A program made the translations under genes and the position numbers. Positions 24,755-35,829 of a stretch of DNA of 64,000 nt are shown in pieces. Under the pieces are notes generated by a model that saw only the letters and a program-made list of their open reading frames with translations, did no database searches and was not told the DNA's origin. The stretch comes from Excoecaria cochinchinensis (Eukaryota; Streptophyta; Magnoliopsida; Malpighiales; Euphorbiaceae). Each line of letters begins with the position of its first letter. The first letter of the stretch is position 1. The stretch spans positions 2,270,501 through 2,334,500 of the forward strand of contig CANTUQ010000008.1 of assembly GCA_947683425.1 (NCBI GenBank), written 5' to 3'.

Positions 24755-25511
24755 CATTGTTTTTAAAACCGTACCAGCCGGTTGAACCGGTAACTGGCAA
24801 GAAATTCGATTTGATTCAATGTGAAAACTAGAACAGACAACGAACCAGATTGAACAGTGAAAAAACAAGGTTGGGCCGGAAAAATCGGGTTGAACTGGAA
24901 AATTTTGGTTGGACCGGAAAAAATTTAATATACCCTAAATTATTTTTTTTTGCATTTTTATAAAATATATTTTTTTTAATTCGGGTTAATAGTTATTGAA
25001 TATTATTCAATTAAAAATTTATATTTGATGATAAAATCAATTTATATTAATATTAGACTTGATAAAATTGAAAATTATGTGAAATTGATTCCACTATATT
25101 TTTATTTTATATTTTTTAGATATTAAAAAAGAAATGGAGATAAATATTATAATTATAAAAATGATATCTTTAGGTAATGTAATAAAAATAAATTTTATAA
25201 TTGAAATTAAAATTAAAAAATTTATAAATTCAAAAATATATTTTCCTTATAAATTTAAATATTTAACAAAAAAATTCAACTCTAATATTTAATTTTTTAC
25301 TATTATTTCTAAAAAAATAGTAAAATAAATGAAAAATGATTAATATATTAATAGGTTGTTTAAATGTGTTTTTTATGTATCATACTTTTAATTTTTAAAA
25401 ATAATTATATTTAAAAAATGATAAAAACTTCGAGTCAACCCGATTGAATCAGTTGACTCATGACTCAGTTGACAGACCGAGTCGATGTGCGGTCCGTTTT
25501 TTAAAACATTG
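24755..25511. mobile_element. hAT-type MITE, 757 bp, 8-bp target duplication GGAAAAAT
   Basis: Starts CATTGTTTTTAAAACCG and ends CGGTCCGTTTTTTAAAACATTG-like, an imperfect inverted repeat of about 20 bp. GGAAAAAT flanks both ends (24747-24754 and 25512-25519) in LINE sequence. Next to the left end lies CCGGTTGAACCGG, common in plant hAT-type non-autonomous elements. No coding capacity. Confidence 0.85.
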
Positions 25512-26207
25512 GGAAAAATAGAAGAGTGCTATATGATTTGGTGGTTCCTTTGGAAGTTTAGGAATGACATGATTTGAAATAACAACATTATAGCTTCTCG
25601 TTTTATTATTAGCACAACTCTTGGTTGGTTAAAGGAATGGCGTGACGCAAAAGTGAAGCTAGGGGCTTTCAACTCTTCTTCGGTTTCTCTTTTAAATCAA
25701 GAGGTGGTTTAAGACGGCTTTGGGTGGAAATATTGGATTGATGTTGTTGTTTTTTATCAGAAGGGTAGGCGTGGTTTTGGTGGAATTCTTCGGCATTTAA
25801 ATGGGGATCTCTTGGGGTCTGTTTCCGGTCACTATCCAGGCTATTTTTATTTTTTTTTGCTTCTATAGCTGAAGCTGTAGCTCTTTGTTTCTTCTTAATT
25901 TGGGTGGAAACTCATTACCTGGGGTCGTGTTTATTGATGCTCAGTAGGTTGTTCATGCTCTTCACTCCTCAGCAATTGATTGGCCAAAATTTGGTTCAAT
26001 CATTGAAGATTTTAAAGCTATTCTGATTCGTAGATTTAACATCTCTATGAGATGGGTTAGTAAGGTGCTAATGTAGAAGCTTATTCCATAGCTAGAGCTT
26101 CTATCTTGTATGCAGACTTCTTTGTTTGGGAGTTTTCCCTTTTGTATACTTTGCTTTGATTGATGCATATGTTTTTCCCTAGAAAAAGAAAAGAAAAAAT
26201 TAAAAAT
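25512..26207 (+). pseudogene. LINE ORF2 part 4: RNase H domain and 3' tail
   Basis: WWFLWKFRNDM-like sequence, GRRGFGGILRHLNGDLLGS-like RNase H start (about 25765-25830) and NVEAYSIARAS near its end match the RNase H of L1-type plant LINEs. Many stops. Ends in an A-rich tail next to the Tat/Retand-like insertion. Confidence 0.75.
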
Positions 26208-26212
26208 AATAT

Positions 26213-26679
26213 TGATAACACAGCAAATATCATTTGCTCTAAGGCCCATCCAGCCGGCCCACTCAACTAGCAAGGCTCAAGGCCTAACAACCAAGAGTAG
26301 CAGACACGAGCTCCTAGGCAGCGCACACGCCCGATCGGCTGATGTGACCGCCAGTCCCATCAGCCGCCTGACATACGGCAGCGCCCACGCCTACCACCTG
26401 CTCCCTTTCATGTCGCCGAATACCTACTCTGACAGCCAGTAATCATTCCCCAGGCACTCAAGTGCCCCTCAATCATCTCATATAAATAGCCCAGCCAACG
26501 ATGGCACCAGGTATTAAATCCTCAACATTCTATCTCTAAAGCACTTTCTCTCTCTAAGCTACTAACTTAAGATTTGGAGTGCTTACGCCTGGTCCGACCG
26601 GGCACTTCTTATTGCAGGGTTTTCTCATCTGATCGGCTCGTCCTCTCTTCTTCAGATAAAGATTTCTTAGACTTTATCA
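26213..26679 (+). repeat. 5' LTR of the Tat/Retand-like element
   Basis: TGATAACACAGC...TTTATCA, 467 bp, GC-rich for this window. A TATA box (TATAAATA, 26481-26488) sits about 200 bp before its end. Confidence 0.92.
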
Positions 26680-26680
26680 T

Positions 26681-26700
26681 TTGGTGCTTTCGTTGAGAGC
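26681..26700 (+). other. putative primer-binding site
   Basis: TTGGTGCTTTCGTTGAGAGC begins one base after the 5' LTR. I cannot name the tRNA with certainty. The gag ATG at 26701 follows it directly, so there is no visible untranslated leader. Confidence 0.5.
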
Positions 26701-28449
26701 ATGGCGAACTCACGATCCAACGAGAACACGACCCCCATGGACCTTGATTATGACGATAATGTTCGTGCCAGATCAGGCACCTCGAGAAGGAGGGAAGGGC
26801 CCATCAGGTCCCCTACGAGGACCAACCTCCTTCCCGAATTCAATGATGCCACCCTGAGGCAACCTGAGGATACCCCTGTCAACGTGAGAGACATGCGCGC
26901 TATCCTCAGCGATTTCACCAAAAGCATCGTCCAAATGCTCAAGAAGGGTAAAATGCCAGCCACTTCTGAAAGAGCCCAGGAAGAATACCTCGCGGGCAAA
27001 GACTTCAGAAGGAATAGAAATAAGGGAATCATCATTAATGAGCCTCGAGCTCAAGGAGCTCGAAGGGGCGCGGTCAGAACCCCGGGAAGGTATGACAAGG
27101 GGAAGCAGATGATGTCCACAAACAGGGGCTCCCCTTACACCAGCAGGTCCGTCACTCCCTCTATAAGGGATGACTTATCCTACATGTGTACTCCAAGCCG
27201 CAGCCACATGAGAAAGCACAAAGATGAATCCACCGCTACGACCCTGAGTAAAGAGGATCAGTGGCTCAAGAAGAAACCCAAGCAGCTTGGCTTTCTCGCG
27301 CCTAAGAAAGGTGACTTCGAAGGGAACACATGTGGGAATACTGCCTCCCCATTTTGAAGAGAAATCACTGATGCTGAGCTCCCTCTCAGGTGGAGAGATA
27401 TGGTCATGGAAAGGTACACGGGTAAGACCGATCCTACCACTCACTTGGCTGAGTATGTGACCACTCACAGCTAAAAGAGCTGTTCACCACAAGGTTCATC
27501 GTGCAAACGCGCGCACCTAAGACGGTGAACGACTTGTGTAACCTTTACTAAAGAACCGATGAAAGTCTGCGAGACTACATCGACAGGTTTCAGGCTACCA
27601 TGTCCGAGGTGAGAAACGTCAGTGTAGAAATGGCGATTAACGTCTTAACAGGGGGCATCACTGACCGTCCACTGTTCGAATCACTCACAACAAGACCCCC
27701 ATCCAGTTTCGTCGAACTCATAGAAAGGGCTAGGCAGAACATCCAATTGGATGATGCCCTCAAGTCCAACAGGGGAAGAAGGACCAGCGTATTGGACCGG
27801 CTGTAGCATCCGGACGGTCGCTCTTTCCACAGAGTTTCTGCCCTCGATCGGATAGTTAGAAGCCCAGACGGAGTTGTCAGTTCCAGAAATCCAGGCCAGA
27901 GGAAAAAGTCGGGATGAGACCAGTCTACGCGTTTAGACGATCGGCCCGAAAGAACATACACCACCCTCAATGCCACCCCGACCATGGAGCTCCCCGACCA
28001 CGGAGCTAATGTGAATAAAAGAGAAGCACCGCCAAGTCAACTGGCCCAGGGACCTGTCCGAAAGAAGCAGGGCTGCAAGGGATCAAAATAAGTACTGCGA
28101 ATTCCACAGAGACGTCGGTCATTTAACCGACGAGTGCACTTTGCTCAAAAAGGAGATTGAAAGGCTAATATGTCGCGGAGCCCTCAAAAAGTTTATAGGC
28201 CCGGCTAAAGAGGATGATCCCTGTAGACAGCTGAAGCCTCACAGGGACGATCCTGACTCAGACGACGATGAGCACAGGAACCCAAAAAATGCCAACCCGA
28301 GCAGGCCATATGCCGGGGTAATAAATGTGATCACCGGAGGGTCATCTTACGGAGAGGATCTCTCCAGAAAAAGAAAGGGGAAAGGTGTCTACCTCTCCCA
28401 CCAAGCCGAGCAGCCTGCCTCAGTCACCATATCCAGCGAAGATGCATGA
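26701..28449 (+). pseudogene. gag of the Tat/Retand-like element, broken
   Basis: Starts at the ATG at 26701. The N-terminal 218 codons are acidic then Arg/Lys-rich. After a TGA at 27355-27357 the same frame continues REITDAELPLRWRDMVMERY and KTDPTTHLAEY, the gag core. Further on, in other frames, come RFIVQTRAPKTVNDLCNLY, DESLRDYIDRFQA and AINVLTGGITDRPLFESL. The C-terminus has a finger YCEFHRDVGHLTDEC (about 28096-28140). Stops, a probable internal deletion near 27474 and frameshifts disable it. The last part shares the frame of pol, separated by TGA at 28447-28449. Confidence 0.8.
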
Positions 28450-28455
28450 GACGTC

Positions 28456-30960
28456 ATGTTTCCCCATGAGGATGCTCTCGTTGTAAGAGCTCGGATTAAT
28501 AACTTCAACGTCAAAAGAATTCTGGTGGACAATGGTAGTGCTGTTAACGTCCTAACTCTCCAGGCTTACCGAGCGATGGAACTCCCGATCGGGGAGCTGA
28601 AGCCGAATGCCACGCCACTAACTGGGCTGGGCAACGCCACTATCCTGGTAGTGGGATCGGTAGAGCTCTTTGTCGAGCTAGGCCAAGAGGCAATCGCTCA
28701 CGCATGTAAGGTAATTTTTATGGTTATTGACATGACGTTTGCCTATAATGCCATCTTTGGCAGGCCATTGCTCTTTCAGACCGGAGCCATTACCTCCATC
28801 CGCTATATGGTGATGAAGATCCCAACCACAGGAGGTGTCGCCATCTTGAGAGGCGACCAAAAGGCTTCCCGAGAGGCTTATATCCCCATGATAAAGCAAC
28901 AGCGGGAAGCAATGGTCGTAGAGCCCGGCCTGGAGCAGCCAGAGCAGGCGGAAAGGCCCAGGATGGACCCTGCCGAGGAGACAAAAATGAGGGCACTAAA
29001 TAAACGGAAAAATGTTCAAGTCGGGACCAGCATGGATAAAGAGACAGAGGAAGCCATCATGCAGGTCTTGACGATAAATCAAGCGACTTTCGCCTGGAAG
29101 CCAGAAGACATCCCTGGCATAGACCCCAAGGTGATCACCCACAAGTTGAATGTGGACCCAAATTATCCCCTGGTCCGACAAAAGCTAAGGAGGCATGCAC
29201 CCGACTGGAGGAAGTTCATTTCTGAAGAGGTGGATAGACTACTTAAGACTGGAACAATCCCAGAGGTAGACTACCCCGAGTGGCTGACTAACGTGGTTCT
29301 GGTCAAGAAAAAGTCGGGGAAGCTGCGGATGTGTGTAGACTTTACTGATCTCAATAAGGCATGTCCCAAGGACAGCTATCCCCTGCCAAGCATAGACCAA
29401 TTGGTGGATGCCACCGCAGGCCATGCCATCTACTCTCTTCTCGACACATACGCTGGCTACCACCAAATCCTGATATGGCTCCTGGATCAGGAGAAAACCA
29501 GCTTTATTACAGATGACGGGACTTTTTGCTGCAGGGTGATGCTGTTCGGCCTGAAGAATGCTGGGGCCACGTATCAGCGTCTTATGAATAAGATCATTAA
29601 AGACCAGATCGGGCAGAATATCGAGATGTATGTAGATAACATGATCGTCAAGAGCCGAAGCCCCGATGAACACCCCGCCGATCTGGCAAAAGTTTTTGAC
29701 ACTTTGAACAAATTCCAGATGAAACTCAATCTCGAGAAATGCGCCTTTGGGGTACCATCAGGAAAATTTTTAGGATTCCTAGTCTCCCAGAGAGGGATTG
29801 AGGCTAACCCGAAAAAAATCAGGGCTATCCTCGAGATGCAATCCCCCAGGAACATAAAAGATGTCCAGAAGCTGAACGAAAGGATAACAGCCTTACGACG
29901 ATTCATCTCCTCCTCAGCCAAGCGCTGCAATCCCTTCTTCAAGAAGCTGAGGAAGAGTGAAACCTTCGTCTGGGGGGAAGACTGCCAGCAAGCCTTCGAA
30001 GAGCTGAAGGCGTTCCTCACCGACCCACCGCTGCTTAGTCGGCCAATACCAGGTGAAAATCTATACCTTTATTTAGCCACCTCTAGGGAAGCTGTTGCAG
30101 GTGCCTTGGTTCGAGAGGAAGGAACTCAATAGCTGCCTGTGTACTACGTCAGTGAAGTACTTAGAGGTGCGAATTTAAGGAAGGGACCGGTTGAGCAGCT
30201 CATTATCGCCCTCATGATGTGTGCAAGAAAGCTGAGACCACACTTTGAGGAGCACACAATTATCATCCGATCGGGTCACTCGCTTAGAAGGATTCTCCAG
30301 ACCCCCGATCTGAAAGGCAAAATGGTGGGACGGGCAATTAAGCTACAGTCCTGGGATGTGAGATACGAGCCTAGAAAGGCGATAAAGGCCCAGGCTTTGG
30401 CAGATTTTATCGCTGAATTTGCGGGTGAGGAACCACAGAGTCAGCCCAAGCTACAAAATTGGGAAATGACGGTGGATGGTGCAGCAAATGACACTCGAGG
30501 AGGTGTAGGCATAGTAATAAAAGGCCCCCTGGGCATCACAATAAGGTACGTAATAAAACTCAATTTTAAAGCTTCCAATAATGTAGCAGAGTACAAGGCA
30601 CTCCTTCAAGGGCTGAGACTGCTCCACGCAATCCGACCGGAGTTAGTAGCCATCAGGAGTGACTCCCAGCTGGTAACCAGTCAGGTCCTGGGCACCTTTG
30701 AAGCCAGAGAAGGCACCATGATCCAGTACCTAGCCAAGATCAAAGCTGCCTTCGCAAAACTCGAGGAAACTGGGTCAGAATGGGCCCTCCAAATAGTGCC
30801 AAGAGACCAAACATCAGAAACCGATCGGCTAGCAAAGATGTCTACCTCTAAACAAAGTGTTATAGAGGAAAACATTACCATTGTTGACCAGACTTCCTCC
30901 TCCCTAGACGAGCCGGAGATGATGGAGATCGACCAAGAGGATGAAACCTGGATGAGCTGA
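28456..30960 (+). pseudogene. pol: protease, reverse transcriptase and RNase H (no integrase)
   Basis: One frame with a single TAG at 30130-30132. Protease: VDNGSAVNVL active-site box and AIFGRPLL. RT: LRMCVDFTDLNKACPKDSYP, YAGYHQI, MLFGLKNAGATYQRLM and MYVDNMIVKS, where Asn replaces the second catalytic Asp of YVDD (codon 29638-29640). The stop falls between RT and RNase H (VYYVSEVLRG follows). RNase H: MTVDGAAND, NNVAEYKALLQGL, RSDSQLV and ETDRLAKM supply the catalytic Asp, Glu, Asp and Asp. Length fits the Tat lineage minus integrase. The changed YVDD box and the stop make it inactive. Confidence 0.88.
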
Positions 30961-31565
30961 CTGGCATCGCTAGCTTCCCTATGATCATCGTCCCGAAGGA
31001 GACCACGACAGATGAAACCGGCCACCTGGCTCAGTGACCAGTCATTGCCGAAGTTCTCTTTCAGAAACTCCTTTAGGGGAACCGGCTGTCGGTCGGAAGA
31101 TCGTCGGGGCACCTCGCCCTGCTGAGCGGCCTTACCTCTGGCAACCACCCGAGCGTTCGACTCGACTATCAGCTCAGCAGCTCTCCTCTTAGCAGCCTCC
31201 TCAGCTTTCTTCTGAGTGCATTCAACCTCTCTGATGGTTTCGATAATGGGCGTGTCATCCTCATCCAATTCGTCCCGAAGCCTCGGGGGCCGAGTGTGCT
31301 CCAAATGATGAGTGGTTCCGGTTCGAGGTGCCGGCGCTGCAAGTTTGGAGGCGGGCAAGATGATAACTGGAGGGGCGAAAAAGATCGGGGCTGCAGCAAT
31401 GGCAGCGGCAGCTGAAGAGGCATCAGCAGCCCCCCGAGAGGACTGCAGCTCTGCCGAGGACACCAGCTTCCTCCTATTCCTCTGCTCTTGGGCTTTCCGT
31501 TCGGCCTCACATTTCTGCCTAATCTTCTCGCCAAGCTGTTTAGATGCATCGCTCCCACTAGCCAT
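30961..31565 (-). CDS. antisense ORF, C-terminal half (coiled-coil/Ala-rich), Tat-element extra ORF
   Basis: An open minus-strand frame that continues to 30681 and so overlaps the end of the sense RNase H frame by about 280 bp. It starts MASGSDASKQLGEKIRQKCEAERK-like and is rich in Glu/Lys/Ala with an Ala-rich stretch and a second helix (KKAEEAAKRRAAELIV). A good acceptor (CTGTTTGCAG) lies just before its first Met, so it is probably the second exon of the ORF at 31681-32427. Function unknown. Confidence 0.6.
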
Positions 31566-31680
31566 TTCAGCTGCAAACAGACAATAAACAAGATAAGTTT
31601 CTCAGACCGAAAATTCTCATCTCACATAAATCAAATGCAATGCATGACTGATGTATGATGACAATGCTTTCTCCCCAATC

Positions 31681-32427
31681 CTAATGCTCATGTTCTACAT
31701 TCTCAGCGTCTTCGGAGCTAGAAGAGCCAAACAGCGTGGTCAAGAGAAAGCTGGACTGGTAGGGCTCTCCATGCCTGCTCACGGCGTCCATCAGCTTCTT
31801 AATATTGCCCTTATACATGGGCTGACCGGCTGCTAGGTCCTTTAAGATTTCGGCCCTAGCCGATTGGGTGAGGCGCACCCCAAATCCGCCCTTCATCCCG
31901 ACAAGAAAGTATCTCTCCTTATACCCCTTCATCGAGGTGGGGATGAACATTAGTTTCTTCTTCGGGCAGCTGGTGAAGAAGTATTCCGTCCCATCGCTCT
32001 GACCCGATATGTAGAAGAAATGGGTGAAAAGGTCCAGAGCTGGCGCCACCCCCTTTATTTTGCAAAGGATTTTGAAGCACGCCACTGACCTCCACCCGTT
32101 CGGATGCAACTGATTAGGGGCGATCCCATACCCCTCCAATATCGCCATCTCGAAGGCGCCTAGCGGGAACCTCAGGCCTGCATCTAAGCTCCAGAGGTGG
32201 CAAATGAACCACTCATTGTTATCTTTGCCAAAAGGTCCATCTGTCACCGCCATCGATTCTGGGCAGGCCGCCACGGATACATCATCGGGAAAGTCGTATT
32301 TGGAGGGGATTTCAGCCACCTTCCCAGCGGTCAATCGAGAGTGTAGCTCGACAGCTGGTTTGTTCCCATACCCATCCAAAAAACTCTTATCTAACACCTC
32401 ACCACTGCTGGAAGCCATCTTCAACAA
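31681..32427 (-). CDS. antisense ORF with 'putative gypsy type transposon' domain (PF04195-like)
   Basis: 248 codons, uninterrupted, opposite in direction to gag-pol. FPLGAFEMAILEGYGIAPNQL, then HPNGWRSVACFKILCKIKGVAP and LDLFTHFFYI match the PF04195-type domain that occurs in extra ORFs of Tat/Ogre elements. The real start may be the Met four codons in (32418). It remains open although the sense frames are broken. Biochemical role is not known. Confidence 0.75.
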   Translation of the reverse strand: MLKMASSSGEVLDKSFLDGYGNKPAVELHSRLTAGKVAEIPSKYDFPDDVSVAACPESMAVTDGPFGKDNNEWFICHLWSLDAGLRFPLGAFEMAILEGYGIAPNQLHPNGWRSVACFKILCKIKGVAPALDLFTHFFYISGQSDGTEYFFTSCPKKKLMFIPTSMKGYKERYFLVGMKGGFGVRLTQSARAEILKDLAAGQPMYKGNIKKLMDAVSRHGEPYQSSFLLTTLFGSSSSEDAENVEHEH

Positions 32428-32943
32428 GCGAGAATGGAGGAAAGGTGCAATTGTCTAACTTCTAAATGGATTGGATGCAGAGAGAAAGTGAAAGGCGAAA
32501 TGAAGCAGAAAGCAAAGAGGAAAAATTACTTACTTGATAAATGGGACTTAAGAAATTTGAGGAAGAAGCAAGGGACGATTGCGGAAATCTGGGAGTTGAG
32601 AAGGAATTTTGGCAGAGCTTCGCTAGGGATTGCAAAAATAAAGAGGAAATTCTTTTGAAATCCCCTATTTATAAGCCAGAGCTTCCGGAGCACGCCAACC
32701 GTCGCGCCACTAAAAGAGCACCACGTGTCAAAAGGTATTATGGCTGTATGCAGAACGAAGCGTCACCCTTGGAGCATGCGCGACATTAAATGGAAATAGC
32801 TGTCCAAGCAGGTGCGTCTCTTCAGAAAAAGCGCCTCTCAAGTTCAAAAATCCCGCCAACACGCGTCTTCGGATCGGGAAAATTCAGAACTGATTCCATC
32901 CGAACGGACCTACAAAAGGCAAATTCATGCCCGATCGGACCTA
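32428..32943. other. non-coding region between antisense ORFs and 3' LTR
   Basis: About 0.5 kb with short chance frames only. It lies upstream of the antisense ORF and would hold its promoter, if there is one. No integrase fragment seen. Confidence 0.5.
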
Positions 32944-32959
32944 TTGAGGGGGGGACAAG
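32944..32959 (+). other. polypurine tract of the Tat/Retand-like element
   Basis: TTGAGGGGGGGACAAG directly before the 3' LTR. Confidence 0.8.
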
Positions 32960-33426
32960 TGATAACACAACAAATATCATTTGCTCTAAGGCCCATCCAG
33001 CCGGCCCACTCAACCGGCAAGGCCCGAGGCCTAACAACCAAGAGTAGCAGACACGAGCTCCTAGGCAGCGCACATGCCAGTCAGCTGATGTGACCGCCAG
33101 TCCCATTAGCCGCCTGACACAAAGCAGCGCCCATGCCTACCACCTGCTCCCTTTCATGTCGCCGAATACCTACTCTGACAGCCAGTAATCGTTCCCTAGG
33201 CACTCAAGTGCCCCTCAATCATCTCATATAAATAACCCAGCCAACGATGGCACCAGGTATTGAATACTCAACATTCTATCTCTAAAAGCACTTTATCTCT
33301 CTAAGCTACTAACTTAAGTTTCGGAGTGCTTATGCCTGGTCCGACCGGGCACTTCTTATTGCAGGGTTTTCTCATCTGATCGGCTCGCCCTCTCTTATTC
33401 AGATAAAGAGTTCTTAGACTTTATCA
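32960..33426 (+). repeat. 3' LTR of the Tat/Retand-like element
   Basis: Same length as the 5' LTR, TGATAACACAAC...TTTATCA, with the TATA box at 33227-33234. Followed by AATAT. Confidence 0.92.
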
Positions 33427-35829
33427 AATATAATTGTATGTGATTAAATATACTAAAATTATGGGAGGTTTAATTTTTATTTTAAAGTGTAGATTTACAT
33501 GTTTAGATACTCTAAATATAATTTCTAATTTTATGATGGATAAATTAGAAATAAAGGTCTTATGTGCTAGTATAAAAGGTTTATGGTCTCTAAATTATAC
33601 ATACGGTTTTTTTCTAAAGAATTTCATCAAAGCAGTAGATTCAATTACTTCTCCACATTTAGATAAATATTTTTATGATTTTACATGATTAATTTAACAT
33701 ATTGAAATTTAGGGCTTTTCTAACAATTCACACTCCCAAGGCACAAATTTTGACAATAAAAAATGTTAAAGTCAATGACTTTAGCTCTCAAGTTACCCTA
33801 ACTTTAGAAAATAATTGATTTCAAACTAATGATGTGGCAAAGTTTAAAATTTTAACCCCTAGAATTTGTTCTAATAGTCATCACTCAATTAAAATTACAA
33901 AAGGTATTAAGGTATATTCATTTTTTGACATTTATAATTAAGCCATATGCTCCTTTCTTATAATTAAAAGAAACACTAAAATATTTATAGGGACAAAACT
34001 TGATTATTCCAATTAACACTCAAGCTTTCAACTCTATAACACTTAAATTCAACAAGCATATATTAATTAGGGCAAATAAAGAGCAAGCAAGCCTAAATTT
34101 AGCATAGAATCAAATAAAATTTTAAACATGTAAAATTGCTATATGTTGCCCTGTCCTTTATCATCTTCCATTCTTTTAATCATTATCAGAAACTTACAAA
34201 GTACTTCCTCAAAATGACTAGGCAAGTTAATATTTTGAGCATCGTCTGCATGCACTAACACCAAATCTTAGAGAGTTCCAAATTTGATGACAAGATCATC
34301 TCCAAATTGAAACTTATTAATGTCTGAAGTTCCAATATGTTGTATGAATTTGGTAACTTGAATTTATGTGTTGTAAGGATTTGTTTAATATCAATTATAT
34401 TTTTCTACAAAAATAAAAGAGAATGAAAAGTGGAAAAAGGAATTTTTGGATAATTGATATGTTTAAATATTGGACCCTTATGATTTGGGTCGTGACTTCT
34501 TTTGGGCTAAATTTGGAAAGGAGCAGTTGGATTTTATATGGTCTTCATCCAATAAAGTTTGGTACTGCTCTGCGGAATTGTTTTGGTCAATGATTTTTTT
34601 TTTTTCAATATTCTTCTCAGCCTCTTTTGAATTTATTAGAGAAGCTTAATAATGTAAAGGTTTAAATTCCCTAAAAAAATAAATTGTTTAGATTCATCTC
34701 CTCTTGTAGTTCCCCAAATGGTGGATTTATTTTTGTTCGTAAAGAATCTTAAAGACGAACATAACACAAAGCTACAGTTTTTCCAAAATATTTAACCATT
34801 TAATCTTCATCTAGCTTAATCAACCAAATCAGGTTTAGAAAGCTCATTGTCCAAATACTTTAGCTTAAGAGAGTGTTACACATTATATATTTCCAGGTTA
34901 TAATTTCATACATGACATCTCTGATTAGATCGTGCAATGAACTACTACAATATTTTAAAAAAAAAAATAAAAGGGAATGAAAAGAGGAAAAAGAAAATTG
35001 TACAGAGAATAAAAATGCTCACATTATTTTTTTCAAAAAGATAAATACAAGAACCTCCAATAGGTGAGATTGAATTTCAGTGTTCAATCTCCTTTAACCA
35101 AAATTCTTAGATTCAAACTTCTAAATATGGAGCACTTCAATACTTGAGAGAAAGTGCTTTATCATCCTCCTACATGAATCCTGATTAGTCAAATGAGTGA
35201 ATTTTCAGATGCTAAATGATTTATAAGAATGAATAAATAAATATATACATGCATTTATATCCATATTGTATGTGCATTGAAAGTGATAAATATTGGTTGC
35301 ATAGGAGGTTTTGTATTATGAGCTAGGCTAAGGCTAAGCACATGGCCCCCTTTTTAAAAATAAATCATACCCAAAAAAAGCACAAATAGTAGGTATGAGT
35401 CAAAATTCTAGTTCAATAGTATATTTCAATCCATAACTGATAACTAACTTAAACATTAACATAAGATCAATGAGGTTCTAGCCACATAAGTCAAAGCTGT
35501 ATGTTCTGCAATTCAAATCTTAATTAGAGGTTTTGATTTTTTATATACAAGCAGGCAAAAGCTACAAGTTACCTCTGATTTGACTAATAGTCTTCACAAG
35601 CAAAATGACTGAACAAGCAAAAACCAGCTTCAAAGCAATTAACGCCATAAATATAACTAAGAAATGGGCTCAAATTGGCTCAAATTCACAGACTATAAAC
35701 ATGTAATGTAAGATCGTTGCACTAGCGCCTATAACAGCCTAACAATATAATATTAAAAAGGACCTAAATTTCCTAACAACACTAACCAAAAGTATGAGCC
35801 ATAACAAGAGTCCAAATTCTTTTTCAGTC
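33427..35829. other. intergenic DNA downstream of the F-box gene
   Basis: 2.4 kb of AT-rich sequence without recognisable gene or element. Short frames (for example 33434-33688) carry no motif. It may hold the F-box 3' untranslated region near 35800. Confidence 0.5.

Larger units (their letters stand above)
15216..26207 (+). mobile_element. LINE (L1-type non-LTR retrotransposon), 5'-incomplete and nested
   Basis: Endonuclease, reverse transcriptase, zf-RVT and RNase H pieces appear in the correct order on the plus strand at 15216-16840, 19558-20563, 24314-24754 and 25512-26207. The gaps are three later insertions with their own target duplications. Many stops and shifts are present, so it is long dead. 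The 3' end runs into an A-rich stretch interrupted by the Tat/Retand-like element. Confidence 0.88.
26213..33426 (+). mobile_element. Tat/Retand-like Ty3-gypsy element without integrase, with antisense ORFs
   Basis: Two 467-bp LTRs (26213-26679, 32960-33426) and the duplication AATAT (26208-26212, 33427-33431) define a full-length 7.2-kb element. It carries gag, protease, RT and RNase H on the plus strand, then two antisense ORFs where integrase would be expected, then a polypurine tract. No integrase motif is seen between RNase H and the 3' LTR, so it depends on another element to integrate. The two LTRs differ at roughly 27 sites by eye (about 94% identity), so the insertion is moderately old. 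Confidence 0.9.

Noticed and set aside
29239..30020. Minus-strand frames under the Tat/Retand pol
   Set aside because: They mirror RT codons; unlike the ORFs at 30961-32427 they show no recognised domain.
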